The position numbers and the translations under genes were made by a program. Shown piece by piece: positions 35,401 to 46,458 of a stretch of 64,000 nucleotides of DNA; within the stretch, counting starts at the first letter, position 1; each line of letters opens with the position of its first letter. This stretch comes from Siphonodentalium dalli (taxonomy: Eukaryota; Mollusca; Scaphopoda; Gadilida; Siphonodentaliidae). The stretch covers positions 252,167,582 through 252,231,581 of the forward strand of contig CP136061.1 in the NCBI GenBank assembly GCA_032622095.1, read 5' to 3'. The notes below the pieces were generated by a model that did not search any database, was not told where the DNA came from, and saw only the letters and a list, made by a program, of their open reading frames with translations.

Positions 35401-37934
35401 TCTATACCTATATTTGCGAATGTCTGTCTATCTGTCTGTCTGTGTTCTATAGTAATTCACGGGGGACCACATAGAAGGCACAAAAGGGGTCTAACAGATG
35501 CAACTTTGTACGAGGAAGATAATGGTGCGGGTTCGAATTTTCTAAAGTGACGCTGTTGTTGTCAGGGGCAGAAAAGGGAAAGGGCAGCAAATAATTTGTC
35601 GCCGATTTCCACCAAACTTATACATAATCATATCCGTGATATGAGGACTCTAACAGTGGTGTTTAAAGATGTAAAAAGTGGCTCCGTTCAAGTGAGGTGT
35701 TCGCGGAAGAGGAGAATGGCACAAAATTGATACAAATATTTTTAGCGCCGATTTCCATTAAATTGATACACATTCTTCTCCAGTATACAATAATTCTAAT
35801 CGTGTGATTTAAAGATGCCAAATTTGTGCTGTATGGATTAGAGATGGGGTGGGATGGGGGCACTAAATTGTATAAGAATTTGTTTAGTCTTCGATAACCA
35901 CCAGACATATATAATCATATCCATTATGTCAGGAGTCTAATGGTGAGTAAAGCTGTCAAAAGTGGCGTCATTCGAGTCCGGGAAACATTGAAGGGGACAG
36001 GGGCACCAAAATTTTGTTTAATATTTTTAGCGCCAATTTCTACCAAAGTGATACATAATATTCTCACTGATATGAGGAATATAAGTTTGTGATTTAAAGA
36101 CGCCAAGTTCGGTGAGAGATGGGGGATGGGTGTGACACTAAATTTGATAAGAATTTGTTTAGTCGCTGATTACCACCAAACTTATACATAATCATATCCA
36201 TGATATCAAGAGTCTAATTGTGTGGTTTAAAGATGTTAAAAGTCAAAGTGGGGCCATTCGAGTCAGGGGTGCATGGAGGGGGAGAAGAACACCAATATTG
36301 TTAAAACATATGTTTTTCGACGATTTACACCAAAATGATACATATTCTTCTCCGTTATACAAGGAATCTAATCGTGTGGTTTAAATATGCAACATTGGTG
36401 CCGTTTGGGTGAGAGATGGGCACTAAATATTGATACGAATTTGTTTAGTCGCCGAATTCCACCAAGTGCATATAGTCATCTTCATAATAAGTCTAATTGT
36501 TGTTTAAAGATATCAAAACCGGCGCCGATTGATTCAGAGATAGGGAGGGGAGGGTCACCAAAACTGATACAAAATACGTTTAATGCCAATTTCCACCAAA
36601 TTCATACACGTTATTCTCCAATGATAAGAGGAATCAAATCGTGTGGGTTAGAGATGTCACATTGGTGCCTATATTTGCGAATGTCTGTCTGTGTTCTATA
36701 TAACTTCACGTGGACCCTCTAGATGACACTAAAGGAATCTAACAGGGGTAACTTTTTATGAGCAAGCGAATGATGAGGGCTAAACTTTTCTAAAGTGATG
36801 CTGTCGGTGTCAGGGTAGAAAAGGGGAGGAACAATGTTGTCGCCGACTTCCACTTATATACATAAGCATCTCCATGATATGGCGCCATTCGAATCAGGGG
36901 TGCACAAAGTGAAGAGGGACACCACAATTGATTTTAAAAAGCTATTTAAGCGCCGATTTCAACGATATAAGAAATCTAATCGTGTGATTTAAAGACGCCA
37001 AATTGGTGCCGTTTGGTGAGCGATGGGGAGCACTAAATTTGATAAGAATTTGTTCAGTTGCCAATTACCACCAAACATATACATAATCATCTCCATGATA
37101 TCACAAGGATAATGGATCGTGTATTATAACACAATTGAGTTTGTTCCACAAAAAGAGATACAAATTGTCAAGAGATGGAAAGGCCTGTTCAAAAATAGTG
37201 GTCATGTGTGCAGTCAAATATAGTTTCTTCTGAGATAATAGAAAACACAGTCAGTGGCACATGACTTTTCAGGATCCTCCAATACTGGCAACTGACAAGG
37301 GTACATCTGTCCGATACAGAGAATTTCTTTCATTTGTTAGAACAGACTCATAGCCTAATATTAACAATTTAAAATCTCGCTCTGTGTCTGGCACATGTAG
37401 CTTATGTATTGCAACATTTCTTTTAAACTGAGAATAATTATACAGTATAGCACCATGAACAGATAACCACCTGGACATTGCTTTATAACATATGTATCTT
37501 CATGGAGATATGATAAACAGGTGTCCTCAAAATCTTAGTCTAACCCACTAGATTGATTTATACATATCTGCATATGTACAACCCAAATGTCGTCTTTTAT
37601 TTGTGCGAACTAATGTGTTTATGATGTTCATGTTTTGATTCCATTAAAAATATATTAAAAAACAAAAACAAACGTCAATTCCAACCACGTCGACAGTACG
37701 ATTTAAACAATGATAACAATTGAAGAACGCGCAGGTGTAAATAAATAAATACTGCCCTATTGGTATTATTTATCGATAAACAAAATAGCAATCACTCCGA
37801 CAAGGTGAACCACTACTTTTAATCCATCTATAAGAATGACTGTTTGTGATGCCATTTGGATATACAATTTATGAGAATACGTATAACACTTTGAGCAAGA
37901 GTATTCTCACCAAATGCCTGGATAACCCTGCTAG
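35401..37934 (+). mobile_element. Non-autonomous Helitron, 2534 bp, canonical ends
   Basis: It begins TCTATACCTATATTTGCG after an A (35400) and ends GATAACCCTGCTAG before a T (37935), so the A/T target and the TC...CTAG ends of Helitrons are all present. The last 25 bases resemble the Helitron hairpin end seen better at 62538-62566 (GGGCAACGCCGGGTAACCCT). The interior is built of repeated ~130-bp blocks (GCCGATTTCCACCAAA..ATACATAATCAT..GTGTGGTTTAAAGATG). A second copy of the 5' end (CCTATATTTGCGAATGTCTG) lies at 36668. No Rep/helicase is encoded. Confidence 0.75.
35430..37120 (+). repeat. ~130-bp tandem blocks inside the Helitron
   Basis: Each block contains a CGCCGATTTCCACCAAACTT-type core, an ATACATAATCATC-type segment, GTGTGGTTTAAAGATG and a G-rich GGGGAGGGG piece. 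Alternating block types give a higher-order period of roughly 270-280 bp. The same array is at 60530-61500. Confidence 0.8.
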
Positions 37935-39133
37935 TTTTAAATAAAGCAGCCAATTTTCAACACTGTATTGCTTTACCAAGCTCAAATTAAAGGCTAACAA
38001 TCATTTTCAGTTCTGAAGTAATATAAGATCTCTTATTTGAGTTTTACATTGATAAAATTAATGTTTGTGCCCAAATTATATTTTTGACTCTGCTTAAAAT
38101 GGCGACCGTCTTGAAAATGGTGGCCATCTTTATTTTTGTTTGGTTTGTCAAAAAATATTGCTAAGTCGCCCATACTGATCACCCATACCAAATTTCATGA
38201 TTGTATCACCAAAGTGAACGATTTTACACTAAGGGCGCCTAACTACTTTATTCGCTGACGACTGAATATCTCATGTCATTCTTTCTTGGACGCGTCACAA
38301 GCGCAATATATCACGGTTGTGTATGCAATATGGAAATATACATTACTTGATAATCGCGATATATAGAGGTTGTTACTTGGTTAGTTGGATATCGGCCGAA
38401 AGTCGAAGGCTGATATGCAGTTACCTAGGGCTGATATGTCTCGGCCTATATCAAAGCAATATTTATTAATTAGATTAGCGTTATTAATTAGATCAACAGT
38501 ATTATGGTATTCCAATTTCAGTTCATCGATGTAAACATAAAATTGAATGGACAACACATATAATACAAACTAAATAACTAAATTTACATCTTAATTACGA
38601 TGTTGAAGAGTTGTAAATTTGTGTATGATCACGCACGTTATATGTCCGAGTAGCAATATTCACGATCTCCATTTAAATTACGGAGTAAATACCAGTTCGA
38701 AATGACATGAAACACACAACGAAACGCCAATATATCAAATCCATTATGAAATTGTCGTTATATCGGCCTAGAACTGTGATTGCATCTCCGAATGGCTGTT
38801 GGATGTAAACACTACGGTTAGCTCGGTGGGGCCACAACTAATATCAGTCGAGTTTAGCGGGTTATCCCCGAAGTTTAATGAGTTATCAGCCAAGTTCGGA
38901 GTGATATCATGCAGCCGAGGTCGATAATATGTCGCTCAAGGCAAAACTGTAATACGTAATTAATAATGCTAGTTATCTGCTAGTTATCTGCTTTGTTTAC
39001 TAAAACTTGTCACTATTGAAATTGATGAAAGACTGTGCATTCGCTTCAATATAATGCATAATCGAGACGGACAATGTCCACATTGCCTGGCCACAAAAGT
39101 GTGACCAACATGTTTGATAGACTGTGGAATATA
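37935..39133. other. No gene recognised
   Basis: Contains a segment near 38095-38235 (AATGGCGACC..AATGGTGGCC, CCCATACCAAATTTCATGA) that reads like an interspersed repeat, and a run of diverged GGCCGATATC/CGGCCGAAAG-type motifs (38390-38930). No open frame of note. Confidence 0.4.
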
Positions 39134-39896
39134 GTTAGGGCTAACCTAGAATGGGGGGGGTGTGGAACCCGCCAGACGAGGAAACCGCCGAAAGCGACAA
39201 AATGTCCAGACGCGCACACACATGCCACGCGAGCGACCGGCCGAAAGCGACAAAATGTCCAGACGCGCCCACATATTGCCCCACGAGCGACCGGCCGAAA
39301 GCGACAAAATATCCAGACGCGCCCACATATTGCCAGGCGAGCGACCGCCGAAAGCCACAAAATGTCCAGACGCACCCACATATTGCCAGGCGAGCGACCG
39401 CCGAAAGCCACAAAATGTCCAGACGCGCCCATATATTGCCAGGCGAGCGACCGCCGAAAGCCACAAAATGTCCAGACGCGCCCACATATTGCCAGGCGAG
39501 CGACCGCCGAAAGCCACAAAATGTCCAGACGCGCCCATATATTGCCACGCGATGGAAACCCCGAAAGCGCCGAAATGAAACGAAATTTCGTTATCTCACT
39601 TTTGGCGGTTCTGTCGTTTGATTTCTTCTCCCCGTGGAAAGTGAAATAATCAAATGAAATTTCGTTTCGTTGATTATTTCACTTCCCGCGGTTCCTTCGC
39701 CACGAAATATCGTTTGATTATTTCGCTCCAGACCCGCCGAAAGCGAAATAATGAAACCAGGTTTTGTTTGATTTTGTCGCTTTCGGTTGTTCCCTCATGT
39801 GGTGATCTGTGTGCGCAACAGATTTTTTGTCGCTTTCGGCAGTTTCCTCGTTTGGCGGGTTCCATATTCCCCGCCCCATTCCAGGTTGGCCCTAAC
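39134..39896. mobile_element. Inverted-repeat element, 763 bp, ~65-bp ends
   Basis: The left end GTTAGGGCTAACCTAGAATG, continuing through GGAACCCGCCAGACGAGGAAA and CCGAAAGCGACAAAA, is matched in reverse complement by the right end (GACAAAAAA.. complement to 39896). The left arm is expanded into a 53-bp tandem array; the right half has several CGAAATTTCGTTT-type inverted pieces. It is a foldback-type, non-autonomous DNA element. Target duplications were not resolved. Confidence 0.7.
39180..39550 (+). repeat. 53-bp minisatellite, seven copies, open in all six frames
   Basis: AATGTCCAGACGC starts at 39201, 39254, 39308, 39361, 39414, 39467 and 39520 (AATATCC in the third). The unit has no stop codon in any frame, and 53 is not a multiple of 3. 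Overlapping frames of 130-191 codons therefore appear in all six frames; they do not indicate a gene. Confidence 0.95.
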
Positions 39897-40070
39897 AGTA
39901 ATCCAGACGTTTTTGTTCATTGTATGTTTTTATTATGAGTGTGAATGGTACTGCACATTGCAGTCCTACCATCCTGCCTGGCCTTCTACCGGAAACAACC
40001 CAACTACAGTGTTTGTATTGTATGTCATTTTTTTGGGGAAGCAATAAAACTATTGATTGATTGAGAGATG
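39897..40070 (+). repeat. Possible retroposon tail (AATAAA, ATTG repeats)
   Basis: The sequence ends GCAATAAAACTATTGATTGATTGAG, a short tandem tail after a polyadenylation-like signal as seen at LINE or SINE 3' ends. The bases before 39134 may be the other half of this retroposon, split by the inverted-repeat element. Confidence 0.35.
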
Positions 40071-41069
40071 CAGAGAAGTCATCGGCCTTCTTTCCACGGG
40101 GACCGCTACAATAATAACATAGATAAGTACGAAAACTGGCCAATTCAGTGCTAATCGGAGTCCGGTCACCACAACTCGTCTCAAATCCTATTTGAGTATT
40201 AAAATGTACGAATTATAAACTTTTATCTCTCACAATCAATTAGATGAGATAGCACTTTTTATTATATGCTAATCTATAAACTAGTAGCATTTAAGCATCC
40301 GATAAAAACCGTTATCCGTCTAGTGAGATATCGATATATCACTCATCTGCGCTTAAATTAAAAGTGATTCGGTTCTTGCTGGAAGACTGTGCTAAATGTC
40401 CCGTGAGTATTCAGGTTGAAAAAATTGTAATATGTTATCAATAGATTTTTGCTGTTAAACAGGCTATCTGATATTAGCCCCTTTATCTCTCAACCAATCT
40501 GTCTGAAAAATGGAATTATTTTTATATGCACAAGCTCATTACCATGGCTGTGCTTGGGTATACAAATTCGCACTTTTACTGTTCTTTCGTGTTGAGCCAG
40601 GTGCCAACTGAGCGGAGCATATAATAAACAGAACATCTACACTTTTTTGTTGTATATGGTAATTATCTCAATCGTGATGACAAAACAATGGCAGAGCCAC
40701 TCCCGGAAATTTATTGTTTTATAATCACTCATGAGGTAATTCCCATATCCAACCAACAAGTGTGCATATCGTCTATACATTGGCCTATAGTTAATTGTTA
40801 GTAAAGTGATGGGGGTATCGGCAGATTTTAACAAGAATATCCAACAACAGTGCTGCTGTGCGCATAAACTCATAATTTGGCTGGTAAGTAGTTGCCACAC
40901 ATGTTTATATATACTCTCCGTCCAATTAAAGAAAAATCGCAAACATGTCCCTTGAGGCCATATTGAACTACTTTGGTTTCCGGCCGGACAACCGTAGGTG
41001 CATCGGTGTTCCCATGTTGCAAAAAGCAAGTCACAATTTCTTACTAAAATAAGATTAATTCATTGCAGG
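40071..41069. other. Upstream region of deiodinase copy 3
   Basis: Mostly unassigned. From about 40910 it matches the region upstream of copy 1 (TACTCTCCGTCCAA, ATCGCAAAC.TGTCCC, TGCATCGGTG, TCTTACTAAAA, ending TTCATTGCAG before the ATG). The duplication therefore included roughly 160 bp of 5' sequence, with a conserved AG before the start. Confidence 0.6.
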
Positions 41070-41763
41070 ATGGAGCTTCGAAAGGTAGCTAATATGCTAA
41101 TTTTGTGTGCCGCATTCTCCTTGTATTTCGTCAACCGATTCCTCACATTGTACCTGCCGTTTTATACACGATTCATCGAATATCTCGTGCGGTGGGTAGG
41201 GCAGAAACGCGGCTTGCCGAATACGAGAACTGTTGGAAAATTATCCACGATAAGAAACTTAGGAAAAAGCGACGTCAACCATCTAACTACCGAACTCTGG
41301 ATACTCTTGCAACAAGTTTACACAACGGAAGCCAAGGAGGGAGAGACAGCATTAAATTCCATCCTATATTCTTTAGACGGAGTTACACAGATTAATTTGT
41401 TGGATCTTGTTAAGCATGGGCGACCTCTGGTTGTGAATTTCGGTAGTTGTAGCTGACCACCGTTCATGGCGGATCTACAGAATTTCGCTGAGCTCACGCG
41501 AAAGTTCGCGAGGTTCGCAGATTTCGTTTTCATCTACATAACGGAGGCGCACGCAGACGATGGTTGGAAGTTTGAAGAAAACGAATATCAGATCAGAGAA
41601 CATCGCAATCTCCAGGATCGAGTTGAGGCCGCCGAGATGTTGAGTGCACCGTCTATACGTTATTCAGGATGGTGTTGTTGTTCTACAAGGAGGGATTGGT
41701 CCATTTAAATATAGCGTCGATGTTATACGGAATTGGCTAAATAAAACATTTACGAAACATTAA
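41070..41763 (+). pseudogene. Iodothyronine deiodinase copy 3, selenocysteine TGA, 77-bp deletion
   Basis: It starts MELRKVANML at the same place as copy 1 and is open through the membrane anchor (residues about 7-32). It then reads LVVNFGSCS, TGA (41454-41456, codon 129, same as copy 1), PPFM, EAHADDGW (both conserved His kept) and DRVEAAEML. After 41646 the sequence jumps to the PERLYVIQDG region: relative to copy 1, bases equivalent to 26667-26743 are missing. Because 77 is not a multiple of 3 the frame shifts, giving a short wrong tail ending at 41708; the true C-terminus (VVVLQGGIGP..NWLNKTFTKH) continues in another frame to TAA at 41761. It lacks the TAA of copy 1. Either a pseudogene or an assembly deletion. 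Confidence 0.85.
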
Positions 41764-41838
41764 GGGAACGCTATATTTTAATCAGAGAGTATGCATGCAT
41801 GCATCGACACATATAGGATTTCTAATGAGTCGCATTGC

Positions 41839-41938
41839 TATACGAAATTTATTAACAGAGTGCACTAAATTCAATTCGGGTCGAGCTTTAGCGAGCCTCA
41901 AATCAAAGTTAGTGCACGAGGTTAATACATTTCGTATA
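41839..41938. repeat. 100-bp palindromic element after deiodinase copy 3
   Basis: TATACGAAAT, TTATTAAC and GTGCACTAA on the left are answered by TTAGTGCAC, GTTAATA and ATTTCGTATA on the right, around a TCGAGCTTTAGCGAG centre. It is absent after copies 1 and 2 and looks like a small foldback insertion. It lacks the ATGA/AA/GA core of a SECIS. Confidence 0.75.
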
Positions 41939-42539
41939 GAATTTTGGACGAAATTGAGACCCATGTCATCACATAATCACAGTTGAGCAAGAAAACGATC
42001 TCGAAACGGCTGGGGTTAAACAAATTAATATTGATTTCCAAAACCAACGAGGAAGTAAAGAAACATTCAAGAAAAATTAAAAAAGTACCATTTTAAATAT
42101 GTATTTTCATTTTGACTAAATTGTTCAAGTACCCTTAACACCCATGTTTATTTCACAGTCAACACTAAATAATTCAGCACAAATTGGATGTCATAATTTT
42201 ATTCTAATTAACATAATACTAAAGTGCCGGCATTGCCATCGATATATCATTGCGATAAGCTCTTATGTCACTGCGCGTGCCGATAATACACGTGTGTCTT
42301 ACTAAAAATTATGAGGCCAGATTTAGGGGCTAATTATGTGATACATTGATATATTATTAACTTTGAGTACGAATGAGAACCAGAAAAAGGTTGATATCCG
42401 CCCAATCTGGTGTCGACTCTGGAATAAGTTTGGACCACTCGAACTTGTCGAATAACATTTGACAAGATATTGCAAGTCCTCCGGAACTTATCTCTGATTC
42501 ATAATGGACAGTTCCTATGACTCAACGCTGTATATGGTC
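41939..42539. other. No recognised feature
   Basis: AT-rich sequence after the deiodinase copy, with no supported gene or clear repeat boundary. Confidence 0.4.
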
Positions 42540-42900
42540 CTCATCCATTAACGGTATGCATAAAGGTGCATAATCGGAATTGACGCTCGCAAATTACTAT
42601 TTCATTGGCTTCGGGGATAAAATATGTGTAGTTCGAGTCGAGGAACCCACCCATCAAAGCTCAGAGTGATCAGATATCGATTTTTGAAATCTATTATTTT
42701 TCACCACCATTAATTTTTAGTGTCCCAGTAAAAGTCGATGAGAAGTTGCGGATGAAGATGAATAACTCTAAAATCAAATGGCTTTTTTGTGTCAGATATT
42801 TGACAAACCGGCAAACTTTCGTTGAACAAAATATTGATAAATAACAGGTTTTCGGCAATTTTATACTATAGTTGACTGTGGTTATAGCATCCGATACACT
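42540..42900 (+). repeat. Interspersed repeat X, copy 2
   Basis: Plus-strand copy matching the complement of 25120-25570, plus 47076-47435 and 56345-56690 (AACCCACCCATCAAAGCTC, TGCGGATGAAGATG, ATTGATAAATAACA). Confidence 0.8.
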
Positions 42901-42937
42901 TCTCGGGTGTTTATATATAGTATTTTCATAAATCGAC

Positions 42938-44090
42938 ATACTGGCCAGAGTGGAAACAAATGATGACTGAAGCTATAAAGGTTTAAACCTCAGCTCAGTC
43001 GGATGTCAACTTTGCACTCTTACCTGAATGTTGAACTCTGAATGTTGAAAGTCTGTCATAAAATTGATATATTAATATTAACATTGCGTACATAGTAGTA
43101 GAGGCTCTTATGTACTCCCGTGTTCATTTTGTAAAGAAATATGGCGACTATGCTGATGATTTTGCTTGATATCTCGGCCATCAGAAAATAAGTGTTAGAC
43201 ACTGGGATCGCGACTGGGTGATTTTATAATGTCATCATGATGGCCGCCATGCAAAATGTCAGAGTAGGTACTGATTCAGTTGATTAACAGCTAGTAGTGA
43301 ATTTGAGATGTAGAATTGAATATCTCTCTGTTGTTTTGATACTAATACACCTTACTGTGGCGAATGGCCACTATTCATCAATTCATTCTTGCCTCACCTC
43401 TCCCGATTTCAAAGATATACATGTATACTAGTATACAGTATTTCAGAAATCGACATACTGACCAGAGTGGAAACAAATGATGACTGAAGTTATAAAAGGT
43501 TTAAACCTCAGCTCAGTCGGATGTTAGATTTGCACTCTTACCAAAATGTTTAACTCTGAATGTTGAAAGTTTGCCATTAAATTGATATATTAATATTAAC
43601 ATTGCGTAGCTAGTAGTAGAGGCTCCTATGTACTCCCGTGTGCATTTGTGAAGAAATATGGCGACTATGCTGATGATTTTGCTTGATATCTCGGGCATCA
43701 TAAAATAAGGTTAGACACTGGGATCGCGACTGGGTGATTTTATGATGTCATCATGATGGCCGCCATGCAAAATTTCAGAGTAGGTACTGATTCAGTTTGA
43801 TTAATAGCTAGTAGTGAATTTCAGATGTAGAATTGAATATCTCTCTGTTGTTTTAATACTAATACACCTTACTTTGGCAAATGGCCATTAATGATCAATT
43901 CATACTTGCCTCACCTCTCCCGATTTCATAGATATACATTTACTAGTATATATTATTTCAGAAACGGACATACTGACCAGAGTGGAAACAAATGATGACT
44001 GAAGCTATAAAGGTTCAAACCTCAGCTCAGTCGGATGTATAATTTGCACTCTTGTCAGAATGTTGAACTATGATTCTTGAAAGTCTGCCA
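42938..44090 (+). repeat. ~515-bp tandem repeat, two and a partial copy
   Basis: CAGAGTGGAAACAAATGATG recurs near 42945, 43460 and 43977, with shared GCTCAGTCGGATGT, TTGATATATTAATATTAACA and GGGATCGCGACTGGGTGATT segments. The third copy departs after the GAAAGTCTGCCA point. The small minus-strand frames are repeat products. Confidence 0.85.
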
Positions 44091-44950
44091 CTGTATATTG
44101 CATACACATGAACATTTTTGAGGTATCTGATACACTATTTTACAGTACGACAGGCTTTTTGCTAAAAAATATATAGCTGTTAAAATATTTGTGGCTTTAG
44201 CATAGTGTTCAATATATATGTTCTTGCTTGAGTTATTGATGTTTTTATTCCCCCAATGATAGTCCGTCAGCCAGTTCTCAGAATATACAGTTTCGATTTC
44301 GTTGCATCCCCTCCCCTCGTATTTATGGAGTTGCAACCCCCCGCCCCTCGTATTTATGTATTATATATATAACGAGCGTATTCCACTGACACAGTGGTAA
44401 TAATACCAATGTCAGAATGCTGAAAGTCTATTGTATCTACCTGAACATTTGGAGGCATCTTATAGATTATTTTACCGTACCATACAGGCTTATTGCAAAT
44501 ATATATACATATATATATATATACATAGCTGTCAAAACATGTATGGATTTAACATAGTTTCTAATATATATGTTGGCATATATGCTATTGGTGTTTTATT
44601 CCACAAAAGTTAATCCGTCAGCCATTACTCAGAAGACAGTTTTCGATTCAGTTGCACCCATACACCTCTCACATTTTTTTTCATTTCGGTATTTCAAAAT
44701 GACGAGCGGCTTCCAATGACACAGTGATACTAATATGCTGTTCTAAAAGGTCTCCATATATTAAGACAATTAGGAGAGACCACTCCGAATCTCTGTCGTG
44801 TTTTGATCCATTTCAGGGTAACAAGGGCGACCACTCCGAATCTTTGTCGTGTTTTGATCAATTTCATGGTAACTAGGGGCGACCACTCCGAATCTCTGTC
44901 GTGTTTTGGTCCATTTCAGGATAACTAGGGGAGACCACTCTGAATCCAAC
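43480..44950 (+). repeat. Segmental duplication, copy A (with 47960-49560)
   Basis: About 1.5 kb lines up with 47960-49560 at high identity and in the same orientation, including the 515-bp repeat part, the CCCCTCGTATTTATG block and the 52-bp repeats at the end. The main difference is a TA microsatellite that is about 30 bp here and about 140 bp in copy B. Confidence 0.9.
44774..44948 (+). repeat. 52-bp minisatellite, four copies
   Basis: CACTCCGAATCT starts at 44781, 44832, 44884 and (as CACTCTGAATC) 44936. The duplicated array is at 49375-49555. Confidence 0.9.
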
Positions 44951-46458
44951 ACAGCATTAGTTATCGGCCTCCCTCACGCGGGTCCAACACAGCATGAGTT
45001 ATCGGTCTCCCTCGCGCGGTCCAACACAGCATGAGTTATCGGTCTCCCTCGGGCGGTCCAACACAGCATGAGTTATCGGTATCCCGTGTGCGGTCCAACA
45101 CAGCATGGGTTATCGGTCTCCATCGCGCGGGTCCAACACAGCATGAGTTATCGGTCTCCTTCGCGCGGTCCAACACAGCATGAGTTATCGGCCTTCCTCG
45201 CGCGGTCCAACACAGCATGAGTTATCGGTCTCCCTCGCGCGGTCCAACACAGCATGAGTTATCGGCCTCCCTCGCGCGGTCCAACACAGCATGAGTTATC
45301 GGCCTCCCTCGCGCGGTCCAACACAGCATGAGTTATCGGCCTCCCTCGCGCGGTCCAACACAGCATGAATTATCGGCCTCCCTCGTGCGGTCCAACACAG
45401 CATGAGTTATCGGCCTCCCCCGCGCGGTCCAAAACAACATGAGTTATCGGTTGAGTTGGCTCCCTCGCGCGGTCCATCATAGCATGAGTTATCGGCCTCC
45501 CTCGCGCGGTCCAACACAGCATGAGTTATCTGCCTCCCTCGCGCGGTCAGCACAGCATAAATTATCGGCCTCCCTCGCGCGGTCCAACACAGCATGCATT
45601 ATCGGCCTCCCTCGCGCGGTCCAACACAGTATGAGTTATCGGCCTCCCTCGCGTGGTCCAACACAGCATGAGTTATCAGTTGAGCTGGCTCCCTCGCGCG
45701 GTCCAACACAGCATGAATTATCGGTCTCCCTCGCGCGGTCCAACACAGCATCAGTTATCGGTTGAGCTGGCCTCCCTCGCGCGGTCCAACACATCATGAG
45801 TTATCGTTTGAGCTGACCTCCCTCGCGCGGTCCAGCACATCATGAGTTATCGGTTGAGCTGGCCTCCCTCGCGCGGTCCAACACATCATGAGTTATCGGT
45901 TGAGCTGGCCTTCCTCGTGCGGTCCAACACAGCACGAGTTATCGGTTGAGCTGGCCTCCCTCGCGCGGTCCAACACAGCACGAGTTATCAGTTGAGTTGG
46001 CCTCCCTCGCGCGGTCCAACACAGCGTGAGTTATCGGCTGAGCTGGCCTACCTCGCGCGGTCCAACACATCATGAGTTATCGTTTGAGCTGACCTCCCTC
46101 GCGCGGTCCAGCACATCATGAGTTATCGGTTGAGCTGGCCTCCCTCGCGCGGTCCAACACATCATGAGTTATCGGTTGAGCTGGCCTTCCTCGCGCGGTC
46201 CAACACATCATGAGTTATCGGTTGAGCTAGCCTCCCTCGCGCGGTCCAACACAGCACGAGTTATCGGTTGAGCTGGCCTCCCTCGTGCGGTCCAACACAG
46301 CACGAGTTATCGGTTGAGCTGGCCTCCCTCGCGCGGTCCAACACAGCACGAGTTATCAGTTGAGTTGGCCTCCCTCGCGCGGTCCAACACAGCGTGAGTT
46401 ATCGGCTGAGCTGGCCTACCTCGCGCGGTCCAACAGAGCATGAGTTATCGGTTGAGCT
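44950..46458 (+). repeat. 37-bp minisatellite with a 46-bp variant, ~1.5 kb
   Basis: The 37-bp unit is GAGTTATCGGTCTCCCTCGC then GCGGTCCAACACAGCAT. From about 45700 most copies gain a 9-bp insert (TTGAGCTGG) after TTATCGG, making 46-bp units; the GCATG/GCACG/TCATG variants form runs, and a block near 45775-46020 is largely repeated at 46060-46440. Frames across it (for example 45036-45218) are repeat products. Confidence 0.95.

Noticed and set aside
39046-39649. Long overlapping ORFs on both strands (up to 191 codons)
   Set aside because: All arise from the 53-bp repeat, which lacks stops in six frames; no start context or domain supports a gene.
41824-41940. ATGA plus a hairpin after deiodinase copy 3 as a SECIS
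   Set aside because: The strong hairpin starts after the ATGA and has no AA apical motif or opposing GA in the right place; it looks like a foldback insertion.
45036-45765. ORFs across the 37-bp minisatellite
   Set aside because: Frames open and close with unit-length changes on both strands; repeat artefacts.
44950-46458. CRISPR-like array (37-bp units)
   Set aside because: Units are contiguous with no unique spacers, in eukaryotic repeat DNA; it is a minisatellite.
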